A DNA stretch of 64,000 bases from WYZ-LMO2 sp038731605 (lineage in GTDB: Archaea; Halobacteriota; Archaeoglobi; Archaeoglobales; Archaeoglobaceae), in the NCBI GenBank assembly GCA_038731605.1, contig JAVYQP010000002.1, forward strand, positions 124,001-188,000. The letters are read 5' to 3'. The notes under the pieces were generated by a model. It had not been told where the DNA came from. It made no database searches and saw nothing but the letters and a program-made list of their open reading frames with translations. This document shows positions 17,857 through 27,104 of this stretch, in pieces. Both the position numbers and the translations under genes were made by a program. Within the stretch, counting starts at the first letter, position 1; each line of letters opens with the position of its first letter.

Positions 17857-18864
17857 ATGAACAGACTCCAGATTCAAATACTTCAAACCCTTTTGGAAGG
17901 AGAGAAGAGTGTTTACGAAGTGATCGACAGCCAGGACGGATCCCTGCCAGAGTTTCTCGAAGCACTCGAAGAACTGCGGTGCAGGGGAATCGTGAAATTC
18001 GATTCAGGAAAAATTTATATTGCAGATAAAAACTTCGCAGAAAAACTTCAGCGCATCGATGCGAAGTGCAACTGTTGCGCAGGCACTGGCTACAAGATAG
18101 ACGGATTTTACACTTCTCTTCTCTCCAAATACAGGGAGATATGCAAAGATCGCCCCCCCGCGGTTGAGAAGTTCGACCAAGGCTTTATAAGCGAGGAAGG
18201 CGTTGTAAGGAGATTGGAGTTCATACACGAAAGGGGCGACATTTACGAGAAATTCTTCATCGTAGGCGACGACGATCTGTTCAGCTTAGCTTTGTCGCTG
18301 ACCGGGCTACCGAAAGAAGTCGTGGTCGTTGACATCGACGAAAGACTTGTGAACTTCATAAACAGGGTTGCGAAGGAGAAAAGGCTGAACGTCTCCGCTT
18401 TTGTTTACGACGTGCAGAAGGAGCTTCCGGAGGAGTTTAGGAAGAACTTTGGCGTTTTTGTTACTGACCCAGTTGAAACAGTTGAAGGAATAAAACTCTT
18501 CTTTTCCCGAGGAGTTTCTGCTCTTAGGGGAATCGGTAGCTCCGGCTACTTCGGATTGACAACGCTCGAGGCTTCACGAAGAAAATGGTTTGAAATCGAA
18601 AGGATGATCTTGGAGATGGGATTTGTTATAACCGACATCAAGAGAAGGTTCAACGTATATCCAGCCGATGAGAAAAGCTATCGCCAATTCGAAGAGAAGC
18701 TTCCGATTTTCAAGATACTTGGTTTTAAGACGGACTACGATTGGTATACCTCGAGTCTTTTCAGAATCGAAGCGGTGAAAGAGCCAAGACCCTTGGTTGA
18801 GGGAGAGATGATCATAGACGAGCGGGTTTACAAAGACGAGGAGAGCCTCGCAACGCCTTATTAG
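17857..18864 (+). CDS. bpsA: N4-bis(aminopropyl)spermidine synthase (branched-chain polyamine synthase)
   Basis: A 335-residue protein of the DUF43/BpsA family. The N-terminal winged-helix-like domain (1-60) is followed by a Cys motif (CNCCAGTGY, residues 69-77), PPAVEKFDQGFI (residues 100-111) and the GDDD motif (FIVGDDDLFSL, about residue 130) that binds the polyamine amines; the rest is the Rossmann methyltransferase-like fold. In hyperthermophiles the enzyme adds aminopropyl groups from decarboxylated AdoMet to spermidine, giving branched polyamines that stabilise nucleic acids at high temperature. Pairing with speD, which makes the donor, supports this role. Confidence 0.92.
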   Translation: MNRLQIQILQTLLEGEKSVYEVIDSQDGSLPEFLEALEELRCRGIVKFDSGKIYIADKNFAEKLQRIDAKCNCCAGTGYKIDGFYTSLLSKYREICKDRPPAVEKFDQGFISEEGVVRRLEFIHERGDIYEKFFIVGDDDLFSLALSLTGLPKEVVVVDIDERLVNFINRVAKEKRLNVSAFVYDVQKELPEEFRKNFGVFVTDPVETVEGIKLFFSRGVSALRGIGSSGYFGLTTLEASRRKWFEIERMILEMGFVITDIKRRFNVYPADEKSYRQFEEKLPIFKILGFKTDYDWYTSSLFRIEAVKEPRPLVEGEMIIDERVYKDEESLATPY

Positions 18865-18868
18865 ATTT

Positions 18869-19582
18869 ATGAAAGCGGTGCTGATACTAAGCGGTGGAAT
18901 CGACAGCTCGACGTTGCTGTATTACTTGCTTCACCAAGGCTACGAAGTCTATGCGCTCACCTTCGTTTACGGGCAAAGACATGCGAAAGAAGTCGAGTTT
19001 GCGAAGAAGATAGCCAACGAGGCGAAAAAAGTTGGTTTTGTCAATCACAGGATCGTCGATATTTCAGCGATCCACGAGCTGATAAGCAAGGGCGCAATAA
19101 CGGGCGGTGAAGGTGTTCCAGAGGGGTATTACAGCGAGGAAACGCAGAGATTGACGATAGTCCCGAACAGGAACATGATACTTCTTTCGATCGCAGTCGG
19201 ATACGCTGTAAAGATTGGAGCAAGAGAAGTTCACTACGCTGCGCACAAAAGTGACTACAGCGTATATCCAGATTGCAGAAAGGAGTTTGTGAAAGCCTTA
19301 GACACTGCGATATACCTTGCGAACATATGGGAGCCGGTGGAGCTGAAAGCGCCTTTCGTCGAGATGACAAAGGCTGAGATTGTTGACCTTGGCTTAAAGC
19401 TCCGAGTCCCCTACGAGCTAACCTGGAGCTGTTACGTCGGTGGCGAAAGACCTTGCTTGAAATGCGGGACTTGCGTAGAGAGAACGGAGGCGTTCTTGTT
19501 GAACAACACAAGAGATCCCTTGCTGAGCGACGAGGAATGGAAACTCGCAGTTGAAGCTTACGAGAAATTCAAAAAAGCTTAG
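18869..19582 (+). CDS. queC: 7-cyano-7-deazaguanine synthase
   Basis: A 237-residue QueC-family enzyme. The N-terminal PP-loop ATPase motif LSGGIDSST (residues 7-15) and the C-terminal zinc site with Cys residues in CYVGGERPCLKCGTC (about 190-204) are intact. It converts 7-carboxy-7-deazaguanine to preQ0 using ATP and ammonia; in archaea preQ0 feeds archaeosine in tRNA. It follows bpsA by 4 bases, so is probably in the same transcript, and converges with hdrB. Confidence 0.95.
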   Translation: MKAVLILSGGIDSSTLLYYLLHQGYEVYALTFVYGQRHAKEVEFAKKIANEAKKVGFVNHRIVDISAIHELISKGAITGGEGVPEGYYSEETQRLTIVPNRNMILLSIAVGYAVKIGAREVHYAAHKSDYSVYPDCRKEFVKALDTAIYLANIWEPVELKAPFVEMTKAEIVDLGLKLRVPYELTWSCYVGGERPCLKCGTCVERTEAFLLNNTRDPLLSDEEWKLAVEAYEKFKKA

Positions 19583-19589
19583 TTAAAAA

Positions 19590-20480
19590 TTAAATCCGGT
19601 TCTTCAAGATCTTGTTTATAACCGCATCTCTTGGTGTCGTCGCAATCCTTGCAACCTTTGAAGGATCGTATCCTTGGCAGATCGACAAAAGCTGGCAGTA
19701 GTCGAAGACTGGGATCTGATAGTCTATCATTCCAAGCTTCCTAAGCTCAGCCTGCGCATTGTCCATGTGCATTAGGCAGGTGATGCACGAAACCACTATG
19801 CAGTCAGGATCGATTTCGTCTTTCATCGCATCGAGCTTCTTCTTCAAGAACTCGAGGTTCGCAGTCTTGTCGTGTTTCGCAAATCCTCCCGCTCCTCCGC
19901 AACACTGCCTCTCTCTCGAGTATCTCGGAACCTCTGCTCCAAGCGCTTTTACGATGTTTTTGAACGCAACGGGATTTTCAGGATCGTCGAAGCCAACCTT
20001 CTTGCTCGGTCTCAAGACGTGACAAGGATTCTGCACAACTACCTTCATCCCCTTCATCGAGAACTTCAACGAACTCCTAATCTTCTCAACTCCGATCACG
20101 TTGTGCATGACGTCGATGATGTGGCGGACATCGGTTTTCCCCTCGTAGCGCAGTCCAACTTTCGAGAGAAACTTCTGATTGATCTCTTCCAGCTTTCCAT
20201 GCATGAGCTTATATCTCCCGAGCTTCAGCGAGGAGTAACAGCTTCCGCACTGCACGACTATGTCTGCGCCTTTTCTTTCTGCGTTTGCAAGGTTCCATGC
20301 GTTTATTGCGAGCGTTGCATCTTCGTCAACACTTGGAAAAGTTCCGAAAGCTGGACAACAGGACGCCCCCTCAATGTCCAGCACTTCAACACCAAGCGTT
20401 TGCAAGGAAAGCCTTATGCCGAGCTCCACGTCTGGACGAATTGCGGGCATGTTACAGCCTAAGAACAGGCAGAACTTCAT
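19590..20480 (-). CDS. hdrB: Heterodisulfide reductase-like subunit B
   Basis: A 296-residue HdrB with two cysteine-rich CCG domains. The first has Cys in LFLGCN, the pair in GASCCPAFG and CGSCY; the second has Cys in QNPCHV, the pair in RQCCGGAGG and CITC. Each set binds one of the noncubane [4Fe-4S] clusters that reduce a disulfide. The ATG at 20480 has GGGAGGAG upstream; an in-frame GTG two codons earlier (20486) is less likely. It is the last gene of the minus-strand hdr-flx operon, overlapping the hdrC end region. The disulfide substrate is not known; DsrC-type proteins are candidates in sulfate reducers. Confidence 0.92.
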   Translation of the reverse strand: MKFCLFLGCNMPAIRPDVELGIRLSLQTLGVEVLDIEGASCCPAFGTFPSVDEDATLAINAWNLANAERKGADIVVQCGSCYSSLKLGRYKLMHGKLEEINQKFLSKVGLRYEGKTDVRHIIDVMHNVIGVEKIRSSLKFSMKGMKVVVQNPCHVLRPSKKVGFDDPENPVAFKNIVKALGAEVPRYSRERQCCGGAGGFAKHDKTANLEFLKKKLDAMKDEIDPDCIVVSCITCLMHMDNAQAELRKLGMIDYQIPVFDYCQLLSICQGYDPSKVARIATTPRDAVINKILKNRI

Positions 20481-20482
20481 AA

Positions 20483-20983
20483 TCACTCCTCCCTAAAGAT
20501 GTAGCTATACTTCTTGTAAACGTTCGTCTCCTTCAGCATTTCCCTAAATTTTTGCAACGCCTCGTGTTTGCTCGCCACTGTAACGATCTCTGGCAATCCA
20601 AGCTCTTTTCTCATTGGGTTTAGAACGTTCTGCGTATGCCCTCGGGCGAATATCTCGCCCAAAGCCAAGGGGACGTATGTGTCGTCTTCCTTGCACTGCC
20701 ATCTCCTTATCGCAAGCACGATTTCGAAGGGCTCTGCCTCCCTTGGGCATCTTTCCTCGCAACCTCCGCAGGTTACGCACATCCACGGCGTCTCCTCCTC
20801 CAAGAGCTTTTCCCGCAGTCCAAGTTTCACAAGGTGTATCAACCTCTTTGCGCTCAGCGGAGTTTCAGCAAAACCTGTTGGACAGTCTGCGATGCAAGTC
20901 CCGCACTGGTAACACTTAACGAGATCCGCTCCACCGAGTTCGATCAGCTCCTTCACGAGATTGGGATCCCTACCTTCGATCAT
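20483..20983 (-). CDS. hdrC: Heterodisulfide reductase-like subunit C
   Basis: A 166-residue HdrC. Two [4Fe-4S] motifs, CYQCGTCIADCP (from residue 20) and CVTCGGCEERCP (from about residue 69), carry electrons from HdrA to HdrB. The start ATG has GAGGTGG upstream and follows flxA by nine bases. The N- and C-terminal helical parts match the family, and the length is usual for soluble HdrC. Confidence 0.93.
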   Translation of the reverse strand: MIEGRDPNLVKELIELGGADLVKCYQCGTCIADCPTGFAETPLSAKRLIHLVKLGLREKLLEEETPWMCVTCGGCEERCPREAEPFEIVLAIRRWQCKEDDTYVPLALGEIFARGHTQNVLNPMRKELGLPEIVTVASKHEALQKFREMLKETNVYKKYSYIFREE

Positions 20984-20992
20984 CTTACCACC

Positions 20993-21817
20993 TCAAACCT
21001 TCTCAAGCATTGCGGAAAGTTCCGCATAGTTGAACACTGGACCGTCTTTGCAAACGTAGTAGCTCTCTATTCTGCACTTCCCGCACTTTCCAAGCCCACA
21101 CTTCATTCTCCGCTCAAGCGTCGTGTAGATTTGCTCTTCTTTAAAACCAAGCTCCTTCAGGACGTTGAGCGTGATCTTGATCATTATCGGTGGTCCGCAG
21201 GTTATTGCGATCGTGTTCTTCGGGTCTGGTTTGATTCTTTTCACGTTGTCTGGAACGAAGCCTACGAAGTATTTCCAGTCCTTTTCTGGGTTGTCGATGG
21301 AAAGCTGGACGTTGTAGCCTTCTTCAATGAGCTTGAATAGCTCGTCCTTGTAAACCAGATCCTTAGAAGTCCTTGCGCCGTAGATAATCGTTAGGTCGCC
21401 GTAATCCTTTTCGTTGTCGATGACATACTGGTAAATCGCCCTTAAGGGTGTTTGCCCTATTCCACCGCCGATCGTCACGATGTTCATCCCCTTCCATTCA
21501 TCGAGCGGGAAAGGTCTGCCAAGAGGTCCACGAATCCCAACGATGTCTCCAGCCTTCATTTCATGGAGTTTTGCAGTTACTTTTCCAGTTTTAAGAACGC
21601 TAAACTCGAGATCTGGTCGAGTTGGTGAGTTTGCTATGGTGAACCAGCTCTCTCCACGCCCAAAGACTGAAACCAAACAACCTTGTCCAGATTTGTAGTC
21701 GAAACGCTCTCTATCGACGAGCTTTATCCGAAAAGTCTTTATGGGTCTTGCTCCCTTAACCTCGTCTTTAACTTCGACTATCTGCGCTTTGTAGGGAACG
21801 TAGGGATTTTCCATCAT
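20993..21817 (-). CDS. flxA: FAD/NAD(P)-binding oxidoreductase, FlxA-like (sulfhydrogenase gamma/AsrB type)
   Basis: A ferredoxin-NADP reductase-like protein of about 274 residues. The FAD domain has the SWFTIANSP segment, the NAD(P) domain has VTIGGGIGQTPLR, and the C-terminus has a [2Fe-2S] site (Cys in CGLGKCGKC and later YYVCKDGP). This architecture occurs in sulfhydrogenase HydG, anaerobic sulfite reductase B and FlxA of the FlxABCD-HdrABC complex. With hdrABC and flxD next to it, the FlxA role (NAD(P)H oxidation feeding HdrA) is the best inference. The ATG overlaps the flxB stop; a second ATG follows at once (21814). Confidence 0.85.
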   Translation of the reverse strand: MMENPYVPYKAQIVEVKDEVKGARPIKTFRIKLVDRERFDYKSGQGCLVSVFGRGESWFTIANSPTRPDLEFSVLKTGKVTAKLHEMKAGDIVGIRGPLGRPFPLDEWKGMNIVTIGGGIGQTPLRAIYQYVIDNEKDYGDLTIIYGARTSKDLVYKDELFKLIEEGYNVQLSIDNPEKDWKYFVGFVPDNVKRIKPDPKNTIAITCGPPIMIKITLNVLKELGFKEEQIYTTLERRMKCGLGKCGKCRIESYYVCKDGPVFNYAELSAMLEKV

Positions 21818-22782
21818 CTCACCCCCGAGATAACGTTGACTATATCGATTCCCGCTGGGCAGTAGTCGATGCAACGACCGCAACCAACGCAGTAGTAGTC
21901 ACCTTTGCGCAAGTTGTAGTAGAATTTGTCGTAGAACCTGTTTCGCAACCTCTGCCACTTCTCCGCTCTCGGATTGTGGCTCGAGCTCTCTAAGGTATGC
22001 AGTGGGAACTGACAGCTGTCCCAGGCTCTTATTCTAACCCCACGCCTCTCTCCTTCGTCGTATATGTCGAAGCAGAAGCAAGTCGGACAAAGATACGTGC
22101 AAAGCCCGCAAGATTTGCAGTTGATTGCAACTTCTCTCCAGTATGGGTTATCAAAGCTCTTCCTTAGCTTTTCAACGTCAACATCGATTTTCCTCATCTC
22201 GAGCTTCTCGCTTTCGAACCTCTCTCGAGTTGCAGACTCTTCTTCGCTCTCCTCCCGCAAGTTGAAGTCTTTAACGAAAGTTTTTCCAGCTTCGCTGTTC
22301 GCAGAGATGAAAACTTTCCCATCTATCTTTGAAACTACAACATCCGCTTCAGGCTTTCTTGGGTTTATCCCAAAGTTCTGGCAGAAGCAGTTTACCGAAG
22401 CGTTGTTGCAAGCGATTGCAATTGTCAACAACTCCTCCCTCCTCGCTTTGTAGTAGGGATCAACAAAGCCCTCTAAGAAGTGCTTGTCGAGCAGTTTAAT
22501 CGCCTTCGCATCGCAAGCACGAATTCCCACAACTGCGATCTTCTTTCTCTCGATCGGTATCTTTTCAATCCAGTCACCATACTCGATTAGAACCTCGTTT
22601 TGCGGGAACACAGCAACTTTCACAGAATTTCTCGGCAGGATGTAGTTGAAATCCGCTTCGTTTGCGGAGCTTATTTCTCGGAAAATGTGAAAGTCTCCAA
22701 CCTTTACTGGGGCGAAAACTCTGTATCCACTTGCCAAGAGCTTTGAAATCGCATCCCTGAGAAAGTCGCCTTCGTAGATCAT
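21814..22782 (-). CDS. flxB: Iron-sulfur protein, FlxB-like (AsrA/HydB type)
   Basis: A 322-residue iron-sulfur protein of the 4Fe-4S dicluster family seen in AsrA, sulfhydrogenase beta subunits and FlxB. The N-terminal part has GIRACDAKAI (near residue 90), followed by Cys residues in NCFCQNFG. Two C-terminal ferredoxin motifs are CKSCGLCTYLCP and CVGCGRCIDYCP. It should transfer electrons between FlxA and the rest of the complex. I place the start at ATG 22782, six bases after GGTGA; the in-frame GTG at 22791 lies inside that site. Confidence 0.82.
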   Translation of the reverse strand: MIYEGDFLRDAISKLLASGYRVFAPVKVGDFHIFREISSANEADFNYILPRNSVKVAVFPQNEVLIEYGDWIEKIPIERKKIAVVGIRACDAKAIKLLDKHFLEGFVDPYYKARREELLTIAIACNNASVNCFCQNFGINPRKPEADVVVSKIDGKVFISANSEAGKTFVKDFNLREESEEESATRERFESEKLEMRKIDVDVEKLRKSFDNPYWREVAINCKSCGLCTYLCPTCFCFDIYDEGERRGVRIRAWDSCQFPLHTLESSSHNPRAEKWQRLRNRFYDKFYYNLRKGDYYCVGCGRCIDYCPAGIDIVNVISGVR

Positions 22783-22783
22783 T

Positions 22784-23728
22784 TTAATCACCCAATATGT
22801 CCAATTTCGAGAAGAAAGGAATGTCCTCGTTAAGATCGTAGCCGAAGGTTTCGACTACAACCTTCTCGAGCTTTCTTTCGAGCTTCCTCAACGGCAGCTC
22901 CATTGGGCAAGCTCTTTCGCATTCTCCACAACCAGCGCACCTTCCAGCGTGGTGAAGAACTCGGAGAATGTGGTAAATTGCGTTATCCTTTGCGTTCACA
23001 GTCTTACCAAGGAGTCTTGGGTAGCTTGCCTTGTCCTCTGCGGTGCTCATCGGCGAAATCGCAAGGTTTGACGGATCAACCATGCACTCTTCGCAGTAGC
23101 AAAGCGGACAAACGCTTCTACAAGCGTGGCATCTGATGCATCTCTCAAACTTAGAGATCCAGTAGTTCCAGCGCTCTTCTCTGCTCAGCTTCTCGAACTC
23201 TTCGACGTCGCTGAAATCTCTCCTTCCCTCCCTCGGTTCTCCGATCAGAACATCGTATATCACTGGAGTCGGATGTTCGCAGTAAACACAGTTCTCGTCG
23301 ATGACTTCTGCGAAGGCAACCCTTTTCTCGCCGTTCTTGAGCTTTATAACAAGTTCATTACCATCGAGCTCAACAGCTGTGACCTCGTTTAGTTTTACAA
23401 GCTTTGAAAGCTTTCTGTAATCAGCGACGCCTTTGCAAGAGATGCCGACAATGAAAAGATTTTCCCTCTTGAGCTTTCCCTCCTTTATCAGCTGTCTTAT
23501 TGCCATTGCATCGCAACCCTTCGCAACGACCGCAACCTTACCGTTGATTTGCATCAGGAGCTTTGCGGGGTTGTTGAAGGAAAGTGGGGAGAAGGAAATT
23601 CTGTCGATCTCATTTGGGCTGAGCACTGCAAGAACTTCTCTTGGTTCGTTCTCCTTTTTAACGAATGCAACGATCTTCTCAGCGTTCGAATTCCTCAATG
23701 CCTCCTTTATCTTCTCGAGCTCGCTCAT
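22784..23728 (-). CDS. flxC: Iron-sulfur protein, FlxC-like
   Basis: A 314-residue iron-sulfur protein related to flxB in layout. Residues 1-170 form a domain with VAKGCDAMAIRQ and ENCVYCEHPTP Cys motifs. Two ferredoxin-type motifs follow: CIRCHACRSVCP, continuing into LCYCEEC, and CAGCGECERACP. Known FlxC proteins are iron-sulfur subunits between FlxAB and FlxD. The ATG at 23728 overlaps the flxD stop (ATGA); an upstream in-frame codon at 23737 lies within flxD. The name depends on the operon context. Confidence 0.78.
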   Translation of the reverse strand: MSELEKIKEALRNSNAEKIVAFVKKENEPREVLAVLSPNEIDRISFSPLSFNNPAKLLMQINGKVAVVAKGCDAMAIRQLIKEGKLKRENLFIVGISCKGVADYRKLSKLVKLNEVTAVELDGNELVIKLKNGEKRVAFAEVIDENCVYCEHPTPVIYDVLIGEPREGRRDFSDVEEFEKLSREERWNYWISKFERCIRCHACRSVCPLCYCEECMVDPSNLAISPMSTAEDKASYPRLLGKTVNAKDNAIYHILRVLHHAGRCAGCGECERACPMELPLRKLERKLEKVVVETFGYDLNEDIPFFSKLDILGD

Positions 23729-24129
23729 CGCTCCCACCTCAACTGCTTTTGTTCGCCCAATTGCTCAACAAGCTTTGTAAATGCGCTCATCTCCTCTGCG
23801 AACTTCTTTCCCTCGGAAGCTGAAGCCCAGAGCAGTTTTAGGCGCTCATCTTCAAAACCGATGAACTTCATGAGCTCCTTGAGGAGCAAGTATCTCTTCT
23901 TCGCATAGTAGTTGCCCACCATGTAGTGGCAGTCTCCCGGATGACATCCAGCGATGACAACGCCGTCGGCTCCCTGTCTAAACGCCCTCAGAATCCACGC
24001 CGGGTTCACCATTCCTGAGCACATGACACGAACGATTTTAACGTCTTCGGGATACTTCAGCCTGCTAACTCCAGCTAAATCAGCTCCAGCGTAGCTACAC
24101 CAGTTGCATGCAAAGGTTACGATCTTCAC
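23725..24129 (-). CDS. flxD: MvhD/FlxD-like [2Fe-2S] protein
   Basis: A 134-residue MvhD-family protein, complete with all family cysteines: FACNWCSYAGAD (Cys8, Cys11), VMCSGMVNP (about Cys37) and AGCHPGDCHY (about Cys62 and Cys67). The C-terminal WASASEG segment is also typical. MvhD/FlxD holds a [2Fe-2S] cluster and passes electrons into HdrA. The GTG start overlaps the hdrA stop (GTGA); a long upstream extension in this frame lies entirely inside hdrA. Confidence 0.92.
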   Translation of the reverse strand: MKIVTFACNWCSYAGADLAGVSRLKYPEDVKIVRVMCSGMVNPAWILRAFRQGADGVVIAGCHPGDCHYMVGNYYAKKRYLLLKELMKFIGFEDERLKLLWASASEGKKFAEEMSAFTKLVEQLGEQKQLRWER

Positions 24130-27104
24130 GCTACCACCCCAAACAAGCCATCGACCGCAGACTTGATCTGATCGAACGTGAAGCCCTTCACCACTATTGC
24201 ACCCTTTGGACAGGAGGCACTGCAGATTCCGCAACCCAAGCAGAGAGCCTTCTTCACCGACGCCTTCAGCTCGACGCCAGTTCTTGTCTTGAACTCCACG
24301 ATCTCTATAGCGCTGACGGGACAGGCTTTTACGCAGATTCCGCAGGCATCGCAACGTTCTCGAGTTACTTCAGCTTTGCTCGCATCCATCACGAGCTTGT
24401 CTTTCGAAAGCAACGTCATAGCCCTCGAAACAGTTGCCAACGCCAGAGAAATCGTTTCTGGGATCAGCCTTGGGCTGTGTGCGATTCCTGCTAAGAACAC
24501 ACCTTCGGTTGCGAAGTCGACGGGGCGAAGTTTTGGATGCGCTTCAAGGAAGAATCCATTTGCATCGAGTGGAACTTTTAATAGCTTTGAAATCTCCTCG
24601 TTATCTTCGTTTGGAACTGTAGCAGCGCTCAGAACTACGAGTTCTGGCTTCGCAACCAAGTTCTCGCCAAGAATCTCGTCGTAGAATTCGACCTCGACTT
24701 CCTCGCCATTCACCCTAACCTTCGGCGGGTTCTCGGGTGTGTAGTGCACGAAAACAACTCCTCGCTTTGCAGCGTTTTCGTAGAACCTCTCAAGGAACCC
24801 ATAAGTCCTTATATCTCTGAAGAGCACGAGAACGTCTGCGTCCGGGTTCAGTTCCTTGATCTTCAACGCATTCTTTATCGCAACCTGACAGCAAATCCTA
24901 CTGCAGTATGGGCGCTCCTCGTTTCTGCTACCGACGCACTGGATCATCAAAACGCTCTTCGGAACTTCTCCTCTTGCAAGTCTCTCTTCGAGTTCAACCT
25001 GTGTTATAACTCTTGGATGCCCGTAGTTGAACTCTTTTGGCTTGTATTCCTTTGCCCCAGTTGCAACGATTACAACGCCATGGCTGATCTCTTCTATTCC
25101 ATTCGGAGTCTTGATTCTGCTCCTGTAATTCCCAACGAAGCCTTCAACGCTCTCGACGACCGAACTCTTGAAAACCTTGATCTTCGGGTTTGATTCAACT
25201 TCCGCAATAAGCCTTTTGAGGAGCTCTTGTGGGTTCTTGCCGTCGATCGTGTAGTATATATGCCTCAGATTTCCTCCGAGCTCGGCTTCTTTTTCCACAA
25301 GGTAGCATTCGATTCCCTGCTTCGCAAGCTCGATCGCTGCGGTCATTCCAGCAAGTCCACCGCCTATGATCAGAGCCTTCTTAACCACGTCGACTTCGAC
25401 GAACTGCAACGGCTCAAGCAATCTTGCTTTTGCAACTCCTGCGCTCACCAAAGCCTTAGCCTTCTCGGTGGCTCTCCTTTTATCCGTGTGGACCCAAGAA
25501 CACTGCTCTCGAATGTTCACGAACTCGAAGAGATACGGATTCAGTCCAGCTTCCATAAGAGTCCTCCTGAACAGTGGTTCGTGCGTTCTCGGCGTGCATG
25601 CTGCAACGACGATCCTGTTCAGCCCGTAATCCATTATCGCCCTCTTTATCTTCTCTTGGGTATCCGCAGAGCAGGCGAAGAGAACATGATCTGCGAAAAC
25701 AACATCTTCGAGCGTTTTTGCAAATTCTGCAAGCGCTTCAACGTCAACAGTTGACGCTATGTTTATCCCGCAGTGGCACACGAAGACGCCGATTCTTGGA
25801 GCCTCTCCAAGAACGTTTCTCTCAGGTGGAAACTCCTTCTTCGTGACGAGTCTCTCCTTTACAAACTCAGAAGCCTTCGCTGCAGATGCGCTCGCCATCG
25901 CTACGCTCTCTGGAATATCTCTTGGCTCAGAAGCGACGCCGGCAACGAATATCCCTCGTTTCGAAGTTTCAATCGGTGCAAATGAGTCGGTGAGCACAAA
26001 GCCGAAGTCGTTCAAGTCTATGCCGAAGATTTCAGAGTATTTGCGAATGTCCTCAGTAGCTTCAAACCCAACCGAGAGGACAACGAGATCGAACTCCTCT
26101 TCGCAACTTCGCCCATCCTTCTCGTATTTGATGATCAAGTTCCCGTCCTTCTTCTCCATTATGTTTGCAACCCTTGCCTTGTGGTAAATAACGCCGTATT
26201 CGCTCTTAGCTCTGTTCGCATACTCTTCAAAGCCCTTCCCAAAGGTTCGGACGTCCATTGCGAATATGTGGACCTCCGCATCGGGAATGTGTTCTTTCGC
26301 AAGGATTGCGTGCTTCGTTGCATAGGTGCAACATACGGATGAGCAGTATGGATTCGTCTTCTCGTCTCTCGAGCCGACGCACTGCAGAATTGCGATCTTC
26401 TTCGGGACTTTTCCATCGCTCCTGTAAACGTGCCCTTCAAATGGACCTGTTGCCGAAAGTAGGCGCTCAAACTGAATGCTCGTTATAACGTTCTTGTAGA
26501 TCCCGTAGCCGTATTCTCCACGCTTTTTAGCGTCGAAAAGCCTTCCACCCGGAGCAAGGATGATTGAGGAAACGTTTAACTCCACTATCTCTTCTTTCTG
26601 GTTGTAGTCCACAGCCTTTGCAACGCAAGCGTTGTAGCAAATCCCGCAACCTATGCACTTACTCTTGTCGATTGCAAAGACCTTTGGAACCGCTTGTGGA
26701 TAGCGCAGGAAGATTGCGGAGCGGAAACTCATCCCCTCGTTATACTCATCGATTGCGCTAACTGGACAAAGTGTTGCACAGACTCCACAACCCGTGCACT
26801 TGCTTCTATCAACGTAAAGTGGCTTCTTCCTTATCTTAACCCTAAAGTTTCCTGCAGAGCCCTCTACCGAAACGACTTCGGCGTTGTTTATTATCTCGAT
26901 GTTCTCGTGCCTCGCAACCTCGTTTAGCTTTGGCGAGAGTATGCACATCGAACAGTCGTTCGTTGGGAAAGTTTTGTCGAGCTGGCTCATCCTTCCGCCG
27001 ATTGCGGGCAGTTTCTCAACAAGGTAAACCTTTAACCCTGAGTCCGCTAAGTCTAAGCTTGCCTGAATTCCCGCTATACCTCCCCCGACTACAAGAACGC
27101 TCAT
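24126..27104 (-). CDS. hdrA: Double-length heterodisulfide reductase subunit A (tandem HdrA fusion)
   Basis: A 992-residue flavoprotein that joins two HdrA-like units. The first (about 1-450) has an FAD-binding GGGIAGIQA near the N-terminus and two ferredoxin motifs (CTGCGVCATLCP, CIGCGICYNAC). The second begins with the HdrA N-terminal domain (VFVCHCGINI, about residue 470), then FAD-binding IIGGGLAGMTAA (about 600) and two C-terminal ferredoxin motifs (CDACGICVKACP, CLGCGICSASCP). Both units have the CVGSR(D/N)E and C-C motifs between Rossmann parts. HdrA is the flavin-bifurcating core that splits electrons between ferredoxin and disulfide. The fusion roughly doubles the bacterial FlxABCD-linked HdrA. 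Confidence 0.92.
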   Translation of the reverse strand: MSVLVVGGGIAGIQASLDLADSGLKVYLVEKLPAIGGRMSQLDKTFPTNDCSMCILSPKLNEVARHENIEIINNAEVVSVEGSAGNFRVKIRKKPLYVDRSKCTGCGVCATLCPVSAIDEYNEGMSFRSAIFLRYPQAVPKVFAIDKSKCIGCGICYNACVAKAVDYNQKEEIVELNVSSIILAPGGRLFDAKKRGEYGYGIYKNVITSIQFERLLSATGPFEGHVYRSDGKVPKKIAILQCVGSRDEKTNPYCSSVCCTYATKHAILAKEHIPDAEVHIFAMDVRTFGKGFEEYANRAKSEYGVIYHKARVANIMEKKDGNLIIKYEKDGRSCEEEFDLVVLSVGFEATEDIRKYSEIFGIDLNDFGFVLTDSFAPIETSKRGIFVAGVASEPRDIPESVAMASASAAKASEFVKERLVTKKEFPPERNVLGEAPRIGVFVCHCGINIASTVDVEALAEFAKTLEDVVFADHVLFACSADTQEKIKRAIMDYGLNRIVVAACTPRTHEPLFRRTLMEAGLNPYLFEFVNIREQCSWVHTDKRRATEKAKALVSAGVAKARLLEPLQFVEVDVVKKALIIGGGLAGMTAAIELAKQGIECYLVEKEAELGGNLRHIYYTIDGKNPQELLKRLIAEVESNPKIKVFKSSVVESVEGFVGNYRSRIKTPNGIEEISHGVVIVATGAKEYKPKEFNYGHPRVITQVELEERLARGEVPKSVLMIQCVGSRNEERPYCSRICCQVAIKNALKIKELNPDADVLVLFRDIRTYGFLERFYENAAKRGVVFVHYTPENPPKVRVNGEEVEVEFYDEILGENLVAKPELVVLSAATVPNEDNEEISKLLKVPLDANGFFLEAHPKLRPVDFATEGVFLAGIAHSPRLIPETISLALATVSRAMTLLSKDKLVMDASKAEVTRERCDACGICVKACPVSAIEIVEFKTRTGVELKASVKKALCLGCGICSASCPKGAIVVKGFTFDQIKSAVDGLFGVVA

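Noticed and set aside
20993..22791. Reading these genes as anaerobic sulfite reductase asrA/asrB or sulfhydrogenase subunits
   Set aside because: The families are related, but no sulfite reductase or NiFe-hydrogenase subunit gene is present, while hdrABC, an MvhD-type gene and a second iron-sulfur gene fit the Flx-Hdr complex better.
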